64,000 nt of DNA from Robertmurraya sp. FSL R5-0851 (lineage in GTDB: Bacteria > Bacillota > Bacilli > Bacillales > Cytobacillaceae). Of this stretch, positions 24,109-32,509 are shown piece after piece; the stretch's first letter is position 1; each line of letters starts with the position of its first letter. The position numbers and the translations under genes were made by a program. The DNA is taken from NCBI RefSeq assembly GCF_038002965.1, contig NZ_JBBOOE010000001.1, forward strand, positions 2,337,001-2,401,000, given 5' to 3'. The notes below the pieces were generated by a model that made no database searches, had not been told where the DNA came from, and worked only from the letters and a program-made list of their open reading frames with translations.

Positions 24109-27100
24109 TTAAAAGATGAACTCTTCTTCCGAAAAGTGAATCATCGCACCAACGACTGGCATATGAATCCAAGCTTCATAGACCGGTTGTCCAGTTGCTT
24201 TCTGAAGGGCCTCTGCATAGGTACGCAATTGCGGGAGGTAACTCGTCGCTTGAGAGACCCAGTCGGCTTCTTTTCCCGGAAAGCTTTTATGGTCGACAAT
24301 AATCCAGCCTTTTGGAGTTAATAGCAGTAAATCAATCCAGCCTGATGCCTTTTGTAGACCTTTTTGCAAGTGAACGGGCCATTCACTATGTCGTTTCAGA
24401 AGCTCAGGATAGTGTTCTGTTAAAAACTCCTCCAGTCGGTCGGAGGCTTCTAGCATCGACTCGGTGGATAGAGCTGAGATCTTATAGCGGCCCCGAATGG
24501 CTTGAGCCAGGCTTAATCGCTCTTCTTTTTCCATCTTCTGATTGTCCGCAGCTAAAAAGGCGTGCACCATTTCTCCCAATAGAGCCATGTCCGGGTTCCC
24601 AGAGAGTGGCAGACGGCTACCGATTGGATGAATTTGATTCGTGTCTGTCTCTAGGTTTATATCTGTTTCTTCAGTGCCCAGTTCACTTTTTAGTGCACTC
24701 GGACTAAATCTTGCAGGGACAAAGGTGACCCTTTCAACCGTTTTGCCCACATAGACAACATCCTGTTCTTCATTCATTTCAAATGCTGTTTCTGGTGCTT
24801 CCTCGATCGACAGCACCCTTACCCTACAAGGGAATTCCTCCCCATCTACAATCATTTTTCCGTCTCGATTATGAAGGGGCACTTCTTCTTGATTGTCGTT
24901 TTGCACTCCAATGGCGGATAGCACTTGACGACCGGACACATCGGTCATTTCTTGAATCCATTTTACTTTTGAAAAATCACGTGCGGCAAACACGAGATAA
25001 TCTCTTGCCCGAGTCATTCCTACATATAATAATCGTTGATTTTCGTCTAGTAGCTGTTGCTTGCGTTGCTGTAGTTCTGGTGCCTCTGCTACATGCGCGT
25101 CTAGCCCCACCTTGCTATAGGTTTTTCCATACGGCCATGGCCAATAATACAGCCGGCGACCATGAAGTGGATCTTCCACATTAAATGGGGTGGTGCTGAC
25201 GGCCATTGGTCGATCGAATACCGGAGGAGGACCATTCTTTTCAGACGATTTTTCTAAGGAATTCAGAATCACGAAAGGCCATTCTAACCCTTTTGCCTTG
25301 TGATACGTGAGTACTCTTACAGCATGCTCATCCGTGGATTCTGCCACCAGATTTAACTCTTTGTCTCTTTCGACTTCATTTAAAAATAACAGAAATCCAA
25401 CCGCAGTTGCCGCTGTTCCATTGGTGCCCGCCAGATCCTCGTACTTGGTAGCTAGTTTCCGAAGGGCATCCAAATTGGCTAAGCGTTGATCACCCTGCCC
25501 CCAGCTTAGAGCGACTTCGTCTGCCTTAGCGGTGACTAATGCCAAATCCAATACTTCGGAAGGGCTCATTTGAACGATTTTCTGACGGGCCTGGTCCAAA
25601 CTTTGGATCAATGGCTCCGTCTTGATCGTGTCCAATCCTTTATCTGTTTGAAGCCAATCAGTCAGCCAACGTCCTTCTCCCCAGGTGTCTGAAGAAAAGT
25701 GGACCAATTCAGCGAGTGCCAAGGTATCATTTGCGTCGACTAAGTAACGCATAGCCGCTACGGCAAATACGACTTCGGATGTGGCCATCAATCCGCCTTC
25801 TCCTACGGTCGCAGAAATGCCTAATTTAGAAAGTGCGGTGGCGACTTTTACGCACTCATCATTGGATCGGCATAGGATCGCCATATCCCCGGCTTTCAGC
25901 GATCGCGGCTCACGGGTGGTTTTATCGATAAGGATGTACTGTTCTTTTTGACGTAAGATGGTCTGGACACCTGTTGCTAAATGAGCAGCGTCGGCTTGTT
26001 GATTTTTTGAATGTAGATAGGACCAAGCTTCTACTGCAACGGCTTGTTCCGGCTTGTCCTCTCGCTTTGGGTCTAATGCGACACGGTCCGCTCTCATCCC
26101 TCTGGCTTCAAACACAGGCACGAATATCGCATTCACAAAATCGACTAGAGATTTGCGGGAACGATAAGAGGCATCGAGTATTTCAATGTCCAAATCAGGA
26201 ATGCTCGTCATCGCGGTTTGCATGAGCTCAGGGTCTGTGCCTCGAAAGCCATAGATCGCCTGCTTCACGTCTCCCACCCATGTGGCCTTTTGGGCGATTT
26301 CACGAAGCTGCATATTTAAAGCGATTTGTAGAGGACTCGAGTCCTGAAATTCGTCAATGAACACATCCGAAATTCGGTCCTTTAACACCTCGATATTTGG
26401 TTCATTCTTTAATAATTGAAGAGCAAGCGACTCTTGGTCCGTAAAATCGATCAAGCCTCGTTTGCTTTTTTCGACTTTATACGTTTCCATCGCTTCCGAC
26501 GCACAAAGAAATAAGCCATAAATGGCGTCTTTCATATCTTGATGCAGGCCGGGATGACGGAAATGAACGGAAGCCGCATCTTGTATAGGGTAGGCGACGT
26601 CACGACTGCTTTTCCCAACATCGAGCTTACTTAGTTTCGCCCACATTTGCCAGGTGAGTGATCCGTTCCGCTCCCAATCAGCAAGCGATGTTTTGATCAA
26701 CTCTACCGCATCCAAGGTTTTCTTTGTGGTATCTTCCCCAGGAAGTTCTTGCTTCGCAAAGTTCAGGGCCGCCTTTAACTCGCTGTCCAACTTTCCAGGG
26801 TTTTCGAGGGGAGCGGGAAGCCAATTCGACATCGTCGTCCACGAATATTCGGCACAGGCTTTCACATCGTCTGCGCTCAGCCCATTTTCACGAGCGAGCT
26901 TCAATATCTCAAGCACCTTTTTACGCCAATCTTCTTGACCCAATCGTTCAAAAACAAGTCGGTAATCACGATAGAATTTGTCAATTTCCTCCACGGCCAC
27001 CGTATCAAAAAGGATGGTCGCTTCTGTTTCGGCTAACACCTTTTGAACGGGAGAAAGGCCCATTTCAAGAGCAAATTCTCGTAACAGACGGCCAAACACA

Positions 27101-27339
27101 CTATTCATCGTGCCCACATAGCCATCGAGGATTCGCGCGGCTGATTCCGGATCGTTTGCTTCCAGCAATTTCAGACGAACTCGCTCAATCAGTTCATCGG
27201 CCGCTTTTGTTGTAAACGTGGTTGCCATAATGTTTTCCGGAGGCACCCCATTTTGGATGGCTTTGACAATTTCAGCTGATAAACGGAAGGTTTTCCCCGC
27301 TCCCGCCCCAGCACTTAACATGGTTAATTTTCCGCTCAT
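24109..27339 (-). CDS. UvrD/RecB-type helicase-nuclease (AddA-like)
   Basis: The 1076-residue protein combines an SF1A helicase with a C-terminal PD-(D/E)XK nuclease. Motifs in order: Walker A SAGAGAGKT at residues 9-17, motif Ia ATTFTTKAADEL, motif II VFIDEFQDSS, motif III ATWVGDVKQAIYGFRG, motif V VRVLTYHKAKGLEWPF, motif VI RLLYVGMTRARDYL, and nuclease residues in GWIDLLLLTPKGWIIVDHKSF. The start at 27339 follows GGAGG. It overlaps the AddB-like gene by 4 bases. A typical Bacillus AddA is about 1230 residues, so this is either a divergent AddA or a second complex; role in DNA end processing or phage DNA degradation is inferred. Confidence 0.85.
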   Translation of the reverse strand: MSGKLTMLSAGAGAGKTFRLSAEIVKAIQNGVPPENIMATTFTTKAADELIERVRLKLLEANDPESAARILDGYVGTMNSVFGRLLREFALEMGLSPVQKVLAETEATILFDTVAVEEIDKFYRDYRLVFERLGQEDWRKKVLEILKLARENGLSADDVKACAEYSWTTMSNWLPAPLENPGKLDSELKAALNFAKQELPGEDTTKKTLDAVELIKTSLADWERNGSLTWQMWAKLSKLDVGKSSRDVAYPIQDAASVHFRHPGLHQDMKDAIYGLFLCASEAMETYKVEKSKRGLIDFTDQESLALQLLKNEPNIEVLKDRISDVFIDEFQDSSPLQIALNMQLREIAQKATWVGDVKQAIYGFRGTDPELMQTAMTSIPDLDIEILDASYRSRKSLVDFVNAIFVPVFEARGMRADRVALDPKREDKPEQAVAVEAWSYLHSKNQQADAAHLATGVQTILRQKEQYILIDKTTREPRSLKAGDMAILCRSNDECVKVATALSKLGISATVGEGGLMATSEVVFAVAAMRYLVDANDTLALAELVHFSSDTWGEGRWLTDWLQTDKGLDTIKTEPLIQSLDQARQKIVQMSPSEVLDLALVTAKADEVALSWGQGDQRLANLDALRKLATKYEDLAGTNGTAATAVGFLLFLNEVERDKELNLVAESTDEHAVRVLTYHKAKGLEWPFVILNSLEKSSEKNGPPPVFDRPMAVSTTPFNVEDPLHGRRLYYWPWPYGKTYSKVGLDAHVAEAPELQQRKQQLLDENQRLLYVGMTRARDYLVFAARDFSKVKWIQEMTDVSGRQVLSAIGVQNDNQEEVPLHNRDGKMIVDGEEFPCRVRVLSIEEAPETAFEMNEEQDVVYVGKTVERVTFVPARFSPSALKSELGTEETDINLETDTNQIHPIGSRLPLSGNPDMALLGEMVHAFLAADNQKMEKEERLSLAQAIRGRYKISALSTESMLEASDRLEEFLTEHYPELLKRHSEWPVHLQKGLQKASGWIDLLLLTPKGWIIVDHKSFPGKEADWVSQATSYLPQLRTYAEALQKATGQPVYEAWIHMPVVGAMIHFSEEEFIF

Positions 27340-30047
27340 GTGGTCAACCTCCTTACTCCACATAGATTCTGATATTCACAATACATACAAGGTGGGTCAA
27401 TGATGGACGCAAAAGAGCCCGCTTCCTCTGCATCACTTGATGGTACACCTGGAGCAATGATCGTCCCTTGTTGAAGCTGAGTCCACACGTCTTCTACCGA
27501 TTTTCGCACCATGTCATGATTCTCTAAAAGCGATGGTCCGGGTACATGGTAGTCTTCAGGAAAGTCTTCATGTGGCAAACTGTAAAAATGTCCACTACGC
27601 AGCATGAAATACGCCACAGGCAGTTCTTCATCCTCATGATCCGCTAACAGCCAATGATAGAGCGTTAATTGGATCGACACCTTTTCCAAGCGCTCTTTAT
27701 AATTGCTTGGTTTTCTCGACCATTTCGCATCGAAGAGAATCTTTTTCCCGGTACGGGTTTCACCAACCAAATCCAATCTTCCTTTGAACTCGACACCTTC
27801 GCTCCACGGTTTTTGCAATTCAAGCTCGGTATGTTGAATCTGAACACCCGCTTGATGTAAGACTTTGAAAAATTGCTGTAAAGAGGTTTGCAAATGTCTC
27901 CGTGTTTCATCTCGACGAATGCTATTTTTTGGTTCTAATAGAGGAGCCGCTAACTTTGGCATGAACTCATCAAATAATTCCCCTGCTCTTAAGCGCACTT
28001 CCTGTTCGCTCCAGCTGGATTTTTCAGTAATCAGATGTTCTAGTATCACGTGTCCTAAATTCCCTAACATGAGCGACTCATGAGGGATCGAAAGGGCACT
28101 CCCTGGTTTCACTTTCGCAGCATATCGAAACGTCCATTTAACAGGACAACCAATTAAGCTCTCAAAGCTTGTTGCCGATTCTTCTTCTCGAGGGATAACC
28201 ACTTTTTCGGGTACCTGCCACGTGCGGATGGGTTCTGGGATGTTCCGTTTGTTCAACCCCACGCGTTCAAAGGGTTCCTCAAATAAGGTCACACTTGGCT
28301 GCTTCCGCCATTCCGCTGGGTCCAAGGTGAGTTTCTTCTCCGTATGATGGTCTTTCACGACGGCATACCGAATTTCATCCCATAATGGGTGAATGGGGAT
28401 TTCTTCTCCTTTTACTTTGGCCGGAGCAAACAAAATCAGTTTTCGGTTGGCATAACGGATCGCTTGCTGCCAAGAAGCGGCCTCCCGGCGGCGTCGAACA
28501 TCTTCCTCTGTTAAGAAGACACCTTGCTCCTTGAGCCAATTCCGTTCTTTTACCGTCCACGTTCGAATGCTTGGTCCTGACATATTCTTAAGAAATCCCC
28601 ACCAAAGGATCGTGTCTGCTTCTCCCCAAATCTGCCCCGGATGGTTAACCACCTGCCATGGGGCTGCTTCCTCTCCGTAATGAGATAGCTTGGCGCCTTC
28701 GCCTAAAACCGAGTCCATGATTCGTCCGACCTGCAGCTGAGAAACGGAGGTCACTCCAAGTGTTCTTACTCCATCTAACACTTCCTGCGCATGCTTGATG
28801 GCCTGAGCATAGATCGGGTCATGAGTTCGTTGATAGGTGGATGCGGCCCATTGGCTCACTTTTTGACATATGTGAACGAAGGTTTCTAACGGCATTCCTT
28901 CATTCGGGTCATAGTACTCGTGGCGAACCCACAAATCCAGCTTCTCTTCAAGCTTTTTCCGGCGCTTTTTCTTTTCCTGATCGTCCAGGCCTTCTTCTAT
29001 CCATGCTTCTTCATAATGGCGAAGTCCCTGCTCAATGGCCTCTGTCCATACAGGACCGCCAATTCCTGGATGATTCGCTAATGCGGAAGCCAATCGATAA
29101 CGAATTCGTCCTGGGATAGGAGAAGTAGGAATCGTGACCAATTCCATCATTCGCTCGACTCTGATCGGGTTCCAATACGTATCAATCGTGAGAGGCAACA
29201 CCTGGAGAACCGCACGCCATTTCGAAGCCCCCTCTGCCCCGGCTCCTGCCACGCCACGTCGGTGAAGAAGCTCGTCCAATAATAGAGATCCTTCGTCCTT
29301 AATAATGACCGTCTGTTCGGTGCCATGCTCCTGTAACCAGCTGGTGAGATAATCAGCAGCGTCCCATTCTTGTTCGGATCGAACGAGAAGTAAGCTTCCG
29401 TCCCCCTTTGCTTCTTGAGACAGTGACTCACCAGCGAGAACCCTTTTTAGAAGAGAAAGGTCTGTTGTGGGCTCCTCTTCTTTCTCTTTTTCGCTAGGAG
29501 CTTTCACCATTTCCACTCCATGATATTTCAGCTTTTCAATCAACTGCTTACACCAAGGGTCCCATAAGCTTTTGTCCTCATCGACGATTGTGATGGTTTC
29601 GATATGTACTTGTACCGGTTCTTCGAGCTTGGCTAGTAGGGCACGGACGCGATCGGGCAATCCCCATGTACGGTTTTGATTGGATTGCTCTAGTTCTCCT
29701 AATAGTTCCAACCATTTGCTTCCGCCCATATGGATCGTTGGGTCCCAGCCAGCTAAGACGAGTTCATCCCGACGACGCAGCAATTCCTTCGCTGTGTTCC
29801 AAGAATCGGTTTGATAGGATGGAGAATATAGCCTATTCCCATTGTCATGTTTTCGCAACAATTCTTGCCATTCAGCAATTCGCAGGTTTTCCGATTGCTT
29901 TGGAATCGTTAAGCCTAACTGTGTTTCCAATATCCCAAGTAAGCCGTTGAATCCCGTGACCACCGTACCCGCAGATGCCTCTTGGCCGTGTAGCGCGTCC
30001 GGATAAGACGCCGAATCCAGCCAAAAGCCGAGGATAATTTTCATCAT
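27336..30047 (-). CDS. AddB-like PD-(D/E)XK exonuclease with probable Fe-S cluster
   Basis: This 903-residue protein is the presumed partner of the AddA-like helicase. The large N-terminal part is helicase-like without a recognisable Walker A. The C terminus has the iron-sulfur nuclease arrangement of AddB: a first cysteine in FESLIGCPVKWTFRY, nuclease residues in GRLDLVGETRTGKKILFDAKWSRKP and QLTLYHW, then the triple cysteine IDPPCMYCEYQNLCG near the end. AAGGAGGACCA precedes two adjacent ATGs, so the start may be 30044. It overlaps the helicase gene by 4 bases. It is shorter than housekeeping AddB (about 1160 residues). Confidence 0.8.
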   Translation of the reverse strand: MMKIILGFWLDSASYPDALHGQEASAGTVVTGFNGLLGILETQLGLTIPKQSENLRIAEWQELLRKHDNGNRLYSPSYQTDSWNTAKELLRRRDELVLAGWDPTIHMGGSKWLELLGELEQSNQNRTWGLPDRVRALLAKLEEPVQVHIETITIVDEDKSLWDPWCKQLIEKLKYHGVEMVKAPSEKEKEEEPTTDLSLLKRVLAGESLSQEAKGDGSLLLVRSEQEWDAADYLTSWLQEHGTEQTVIIKDEGSLLLDELLHRRGVAGAGAEGASKWRAVLQVLPLTIDTYWNPIRVERMMELVTIPTSPIPGRIRYRLASALANHPGIGGPVWTEAIEQGLRHYEEAWIEEGLDDQEKKKRRKKLEEKLDLWVRHEYYDPNEGMPLETFVHICQKVSQWAASTYQRTHDPIYAQAIKHAQEVLDGVRTLGVTSVSQLQVGRIMDSVLGEGAKLSHYGEEAAPWQVVNHPGQIWGEADTILWWGFLKNMSGPSIRTWTVKERNWLKEQGVFLTEEDVRRRREAASWQQAIRYANRKLILFAPAKVKGEEIPIHPLWDEIRYAVVKDHHTEKKLTLDPAEWRKQPSVTLFEEPFERVGLNKRNIPEPIRTWQVPEKVVIPREEESATSFESLIGCPVKWTFRYAAKVKPGSALSIPHESLMLGNLGHVILEHLITEKSSWSEQEVRLRAGELFDEFMPKLAAPLLEPKNSIRRDETRRHLQTSLQQFFKVLHQAGVQIQHTELELQKPWSEGVEFKGRLDLVGETRTGKKILFDAKWSRKPSNYKERLEKVSIQLTLYHWLLADHEDEELPVAYFMLRSGHFYSLPHEDFPEDYHVPGPSLLENHDMVRKSVEDVWTQLQQGTIIAPGVPSSDAEEAGSFASIIDPPCMYCEYQNLCGVRRLTT

Positions 30048-30095
30048 TGGTCCTCCTTTTTATCGTTAAAACCGTTTTTTTCTATTATAAACAAA

Positions 30096-30120
30096 GGGGT
30101 GTTCCATTTTTGGACCACCC
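30096..30120 (-). terminator. rho-independent terminator behind the WYL gene
   Basis: GGGTGGTCC pairs with GGAACACCCC around AAAAAT on the minus strand, followed downstream by TTTGTTTATA. It abuts the WYL stop codon, so the regulator and the AddAB-like pair are probably separate transcripts. Confidence 0.65.
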
Positions 30121-31121
30121 TACTCTTCATAGGCACTCATCATCTTCTTTAGCTCCTGTTTCATATCCTCTACAAGAGACGGAGGAGATAACACCTTCAC
30201 ATGTCTTCCCCATCCAAGGATCCACCCCTTCAATCCTTCACTCAGCTTAGCTTTTGCTTTTAAAATAAAGGTGTTGTCTTCTCCCTTTCTAATGTCTGCA
30301 TCCACGCCAAACTTATCAATCACTCCATTGAGGGCGACTCGATTTAAGTGGAATTGCAGTGTGATCCATTCGTCTTGTCCACCGAACATATGAAAGGATT
30401 GCTGAACATAGCTGCTGATGTCTCTTCTATTTTTCACAAACTTTTTTTCGGTAATCACCACATCTCTCATTCGATCCAATCGGTAGTTTCGAGGATTGTC
30501 TTCTTCACTGTATTTCGTATCTTCGCCGATTAAGTAATAAAAGTCTGATTCCCAAATAAGTGCTAGTGGTTTGATCTGGTAATGTTCCCCACCTTTACGC
30601 AGTTGAAACTCTTTATCAATATTAAAGTCTCCGTACTGAAATTTAATCAGCTTACTTTCAAAAATGGCATCGTGAATTATATCAATATGTAGTTTGATTA
30701 GGTTGTAATCTTGGTTAATGGATTGCTGGTAAACAATTGGATCTGGAAGAGACTTTGCTACATGGCTACTTGTCAATTTTTTCACGTTGGATACGATGTT
30801 TCTCTTTTCTTCTTCGGTGATAAAACGGGCCGAGAGAATCGGATCAATCAACAATCTCAATTGATATTTTTCAAATAATCGATCTTGGTGACTGTAGTAT
30901 TTCTTCCCATACTTTTCGGTATTATCAATAATCTCAAATCCGGTATCTTTCAAGATTTCGATATATTCTTTTACTTTTTTCTCATTAGCCGTACATCCTG
31001 GTATTTCTATTTGTAACTTTTCCACCAACTCTTTAATGGAAAGCTGTTTGACTTCATCCGTCTCTCGAAGAAGGATTTCTTTTAATACGAGGAGACGGAC
31101 ACCGGTTGTATCTTCAAGCAT
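30120..31121 (-). CDS. WYL-domain transcriptional regulator
   Basis: The 333-residue protein has an N-terminal helix-turn-helix part (LLVLKEILLRETDEVKQLSIKELVEKLQ, with KVKEYIEILKDTGFEI), a WYL domain with its characteristic YQIKPLALIWESDFYYLIGE and RNYRLDRMRDVVIT, and a WCX tail GLKGWILGWGRHVKVLSPPSL. WYL regulators sense nucleotides or nucleic acid and often control DNA-repair or anti-phage genes. It lies directly upstream of the AddAB-like pair on the same strand, with a terminator between, so it may control that pair; this is inference. Confidence 0.88.
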   Translation of the reverse strand: MLEDTTGVRLLVLKEILLRETDEVKQLSIKELVEKLQIEIPGCTANEKKVKEYIEILKDTGFEIIDNTEKYGKKYYSHQDRLFEKYQLRLLIDPILSARFITEEEKRNIVSNVKKLTSSHVAKSLPDPIVYQQSINQDYNLIKLHIDIIHDAIFESKLIKFQYGDFNIDKEFQLRKGGEHYQIKPLALIWESDFYYLIGEDTKYSEEDNPRNYRLDRMRDVVITEKKFVKNRRDISSYVQQSFHMFGGQDEWITLQFHLNRVALNGVIDKFGVDADIRKGEDNTFILKAKAKLSEGLKGWILGWGRHVKVLSPPSLVEDMKQELKKMMSAYEE

Positions 31122-31172
31122 GGAATTTCCCCTTTTCTTTATCTTTGAAAAAATTATAAAAGCCTAATGGAC

Positions 31173-32057
31173 TTAGTTCAGTATGTCCTTTAATGTCTGA
31201 TCAAGGGTTGGGTAGACAAATGTATAGCCTTCATGTTGTAATCGCTCGGGAAGAACCCAACGGCTTTTTAACACTAATTCCGTTTCGGTTTTGATGAATA
31301 TAGATCCGATTTCTAACATCCATTTCGGACTTGGTAATCCAAACGGGACTCCCATGGTCTTTCTGAGGGTGCTCATGAACTCGTAATTGCTAACAGGGGC
31401 TGGCGATGAACAGTTGAACACCCCGCTCAGATCGTTTCTATCTTTTAAAAATAGGACAATTTGGAATAGGTCTTCCACGTGAATCCAACTGAACTTTTGC
31501 TTTCCGTTCCCTTGGTGCCCTCCTAGACCGAATGTAACTAAATTTTTATAAGGAGTCATGACTCCACCGTCTTTTCCTAAAACGATGGCTATACGTAGGG
31601 CGACTTGTCTCGTGTTTTGAAGGTCAAAGGAGAAGAACGTTTTCTCCCAATTGGTTGCGACATCTACCGAGAAACCCGAACCGATTTCTCCGTTTTCTTC
31701 CGTCATCGGACGGTCTTCTGCGTGTCGATAAATGGTTGCTGTACTGGAGTTTACCCAGGTCTTAGGTGGATGGGTACACGCTTGAATGGATTCTCCAAGG
31801 ATCGTTGTAGTCTTCACCCTTGAATTCATGATCTCATTCCTGTTTACCTCGTTGTATCGGCAATTGACTGATTTACCTGCAAGGTTAATTAAGAGTTCAG
31901 CATCCTCTAAAGCTTCAACCATGTCTTCCTTGTCTTCCCATGAAATATGCTGTTTTTGCCTCGAGATGATTTTCACCTCGTACCCTTGGTCTTCGAATCT
32001 CTTTTGAAAGTATTCGCCGATAAAGCCCGTTCCCCCGGCTATAACCACTTTTTTCAT
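31173..32057 (-). CDS. TIGR01777-type NAD-dependent epimerase (YfhF-like)
   Basis: This extended SDR of 294 residues begins MKKVVIAGGTGFIGEYFQKRF, has LINLAGKSVNCRYNEVNR and the catalytic-region pattern VNSSTATIYRHA, and ends with the family's C-terminal tail VLPERLQHEGYTFVYPTLDQTLKDIL. The subfamily is sometimes linked to cell division inhibitor SulA by name only. The start at 32057 follows GGGAGAGG. It is 15 bases downstream of the DCC-family gene and clearly co-transcribed with it. Confidence 0.85.
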   Translation of the reverse strand: MKKVVIAGGTGFIGEYFQKRFEDQGYEVKIISRQKQHISWEDKEDMVEALEDAELLINLAGKSVNCRYNEVNRNEIMNSRVKTTTILGESIQACTHPPKTWVNSSTATIYRHAEDRPMTEENGEIGSGFSVDVATNWEKTFFSFDLQNTRQVALRIAIVLGKDGGVMTPYKNLVTFGLGGHQGNGKQKFSWIHVEDLFQIVLFLKDRNDLSGVFNCSSPAPVSNYEFMSTLRKTMGVPFGLPSPKWMLEIGSIFIKTETELVLKSRWVLPERLQHEGYTFVYPTLDQTLKDILN

Positions 32058-32071
32058 AGGCCTCTCCCTTT

Positions 32072-32461
32072 CTATAAAAAGCGTTTTCTTATTTCTGGTG
32101 ACGGTATCATGCAATGATCCTTTTTTCCGAACCATTTGTATCTATTCTTGGCAAGGATATCGTAGAAATAGTCTCGTATAGGTTTTGGTATGATGGAAAG
32201 TACGTATAAGAGCTTCCAACCGCCTGATAAATGCTTGCTGATCCGAAGAGCGGCCGCAGACTTAAAGTAACACTTATCGTCTTTTACTAAAATTATGCTG
32301 TCCATATGTTCAGGCACTTGGTACTTTCTTTTTATCTCTTGCCCTATTTCACTTTGTAGCGAGGTGAATTTGTATACGGCATTTTTATCTCTTTTGATGA
32401 TGAATTGAACGCTATGATCACAAAAGTTACATTCTCCATCGAACAAAATAATGTTGTTCAT
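32072..32461 (-). CDS. DCC-family thiol-disulfide oxidoreductase (DUF393)
   Basis: This 129-residue protein starts NNIILFDGECNFCDHSVQFIIKRDK, with the DxxCxxC-like DCC motif at residues 7-14, then FTSLQSEIGQEIKRKYQV and a C-terminal RPIRDYFYDILAKNRYKWFGKKDHC. The CxxC suggests a thioredoxin-like redox role, unproven in this family. The ATG at 32461 follows AGAGGTGAGGGG. It forms a two-gene unit with the epimerase-like gene. Confidence 0.85.
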   Translation of the reverse strand: MNNIILFDGECNFCDHSVQFIIKRDKNAVYKFTSLQSEIGQEIKRKYQVPEHMDSIILVKDDKCYFKSAAALRISKHLSGGWKLLYVLSIIPKPIRDYFYDILAKNRYKWFGKKDHCMIPSPEIRKRFL

Positions 32462-32509
32462 CCCCTCACCTCTTTTCAATATAAGAATATCTAGTTTTAC
32501 TTACTCATC

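Noticed and set aside
24312..29950. Several long open frames opposite the AddAB-like genes
   Set aside because: They are mirror frames of long, well-supported genes on the minus strand and carry no known motifs.
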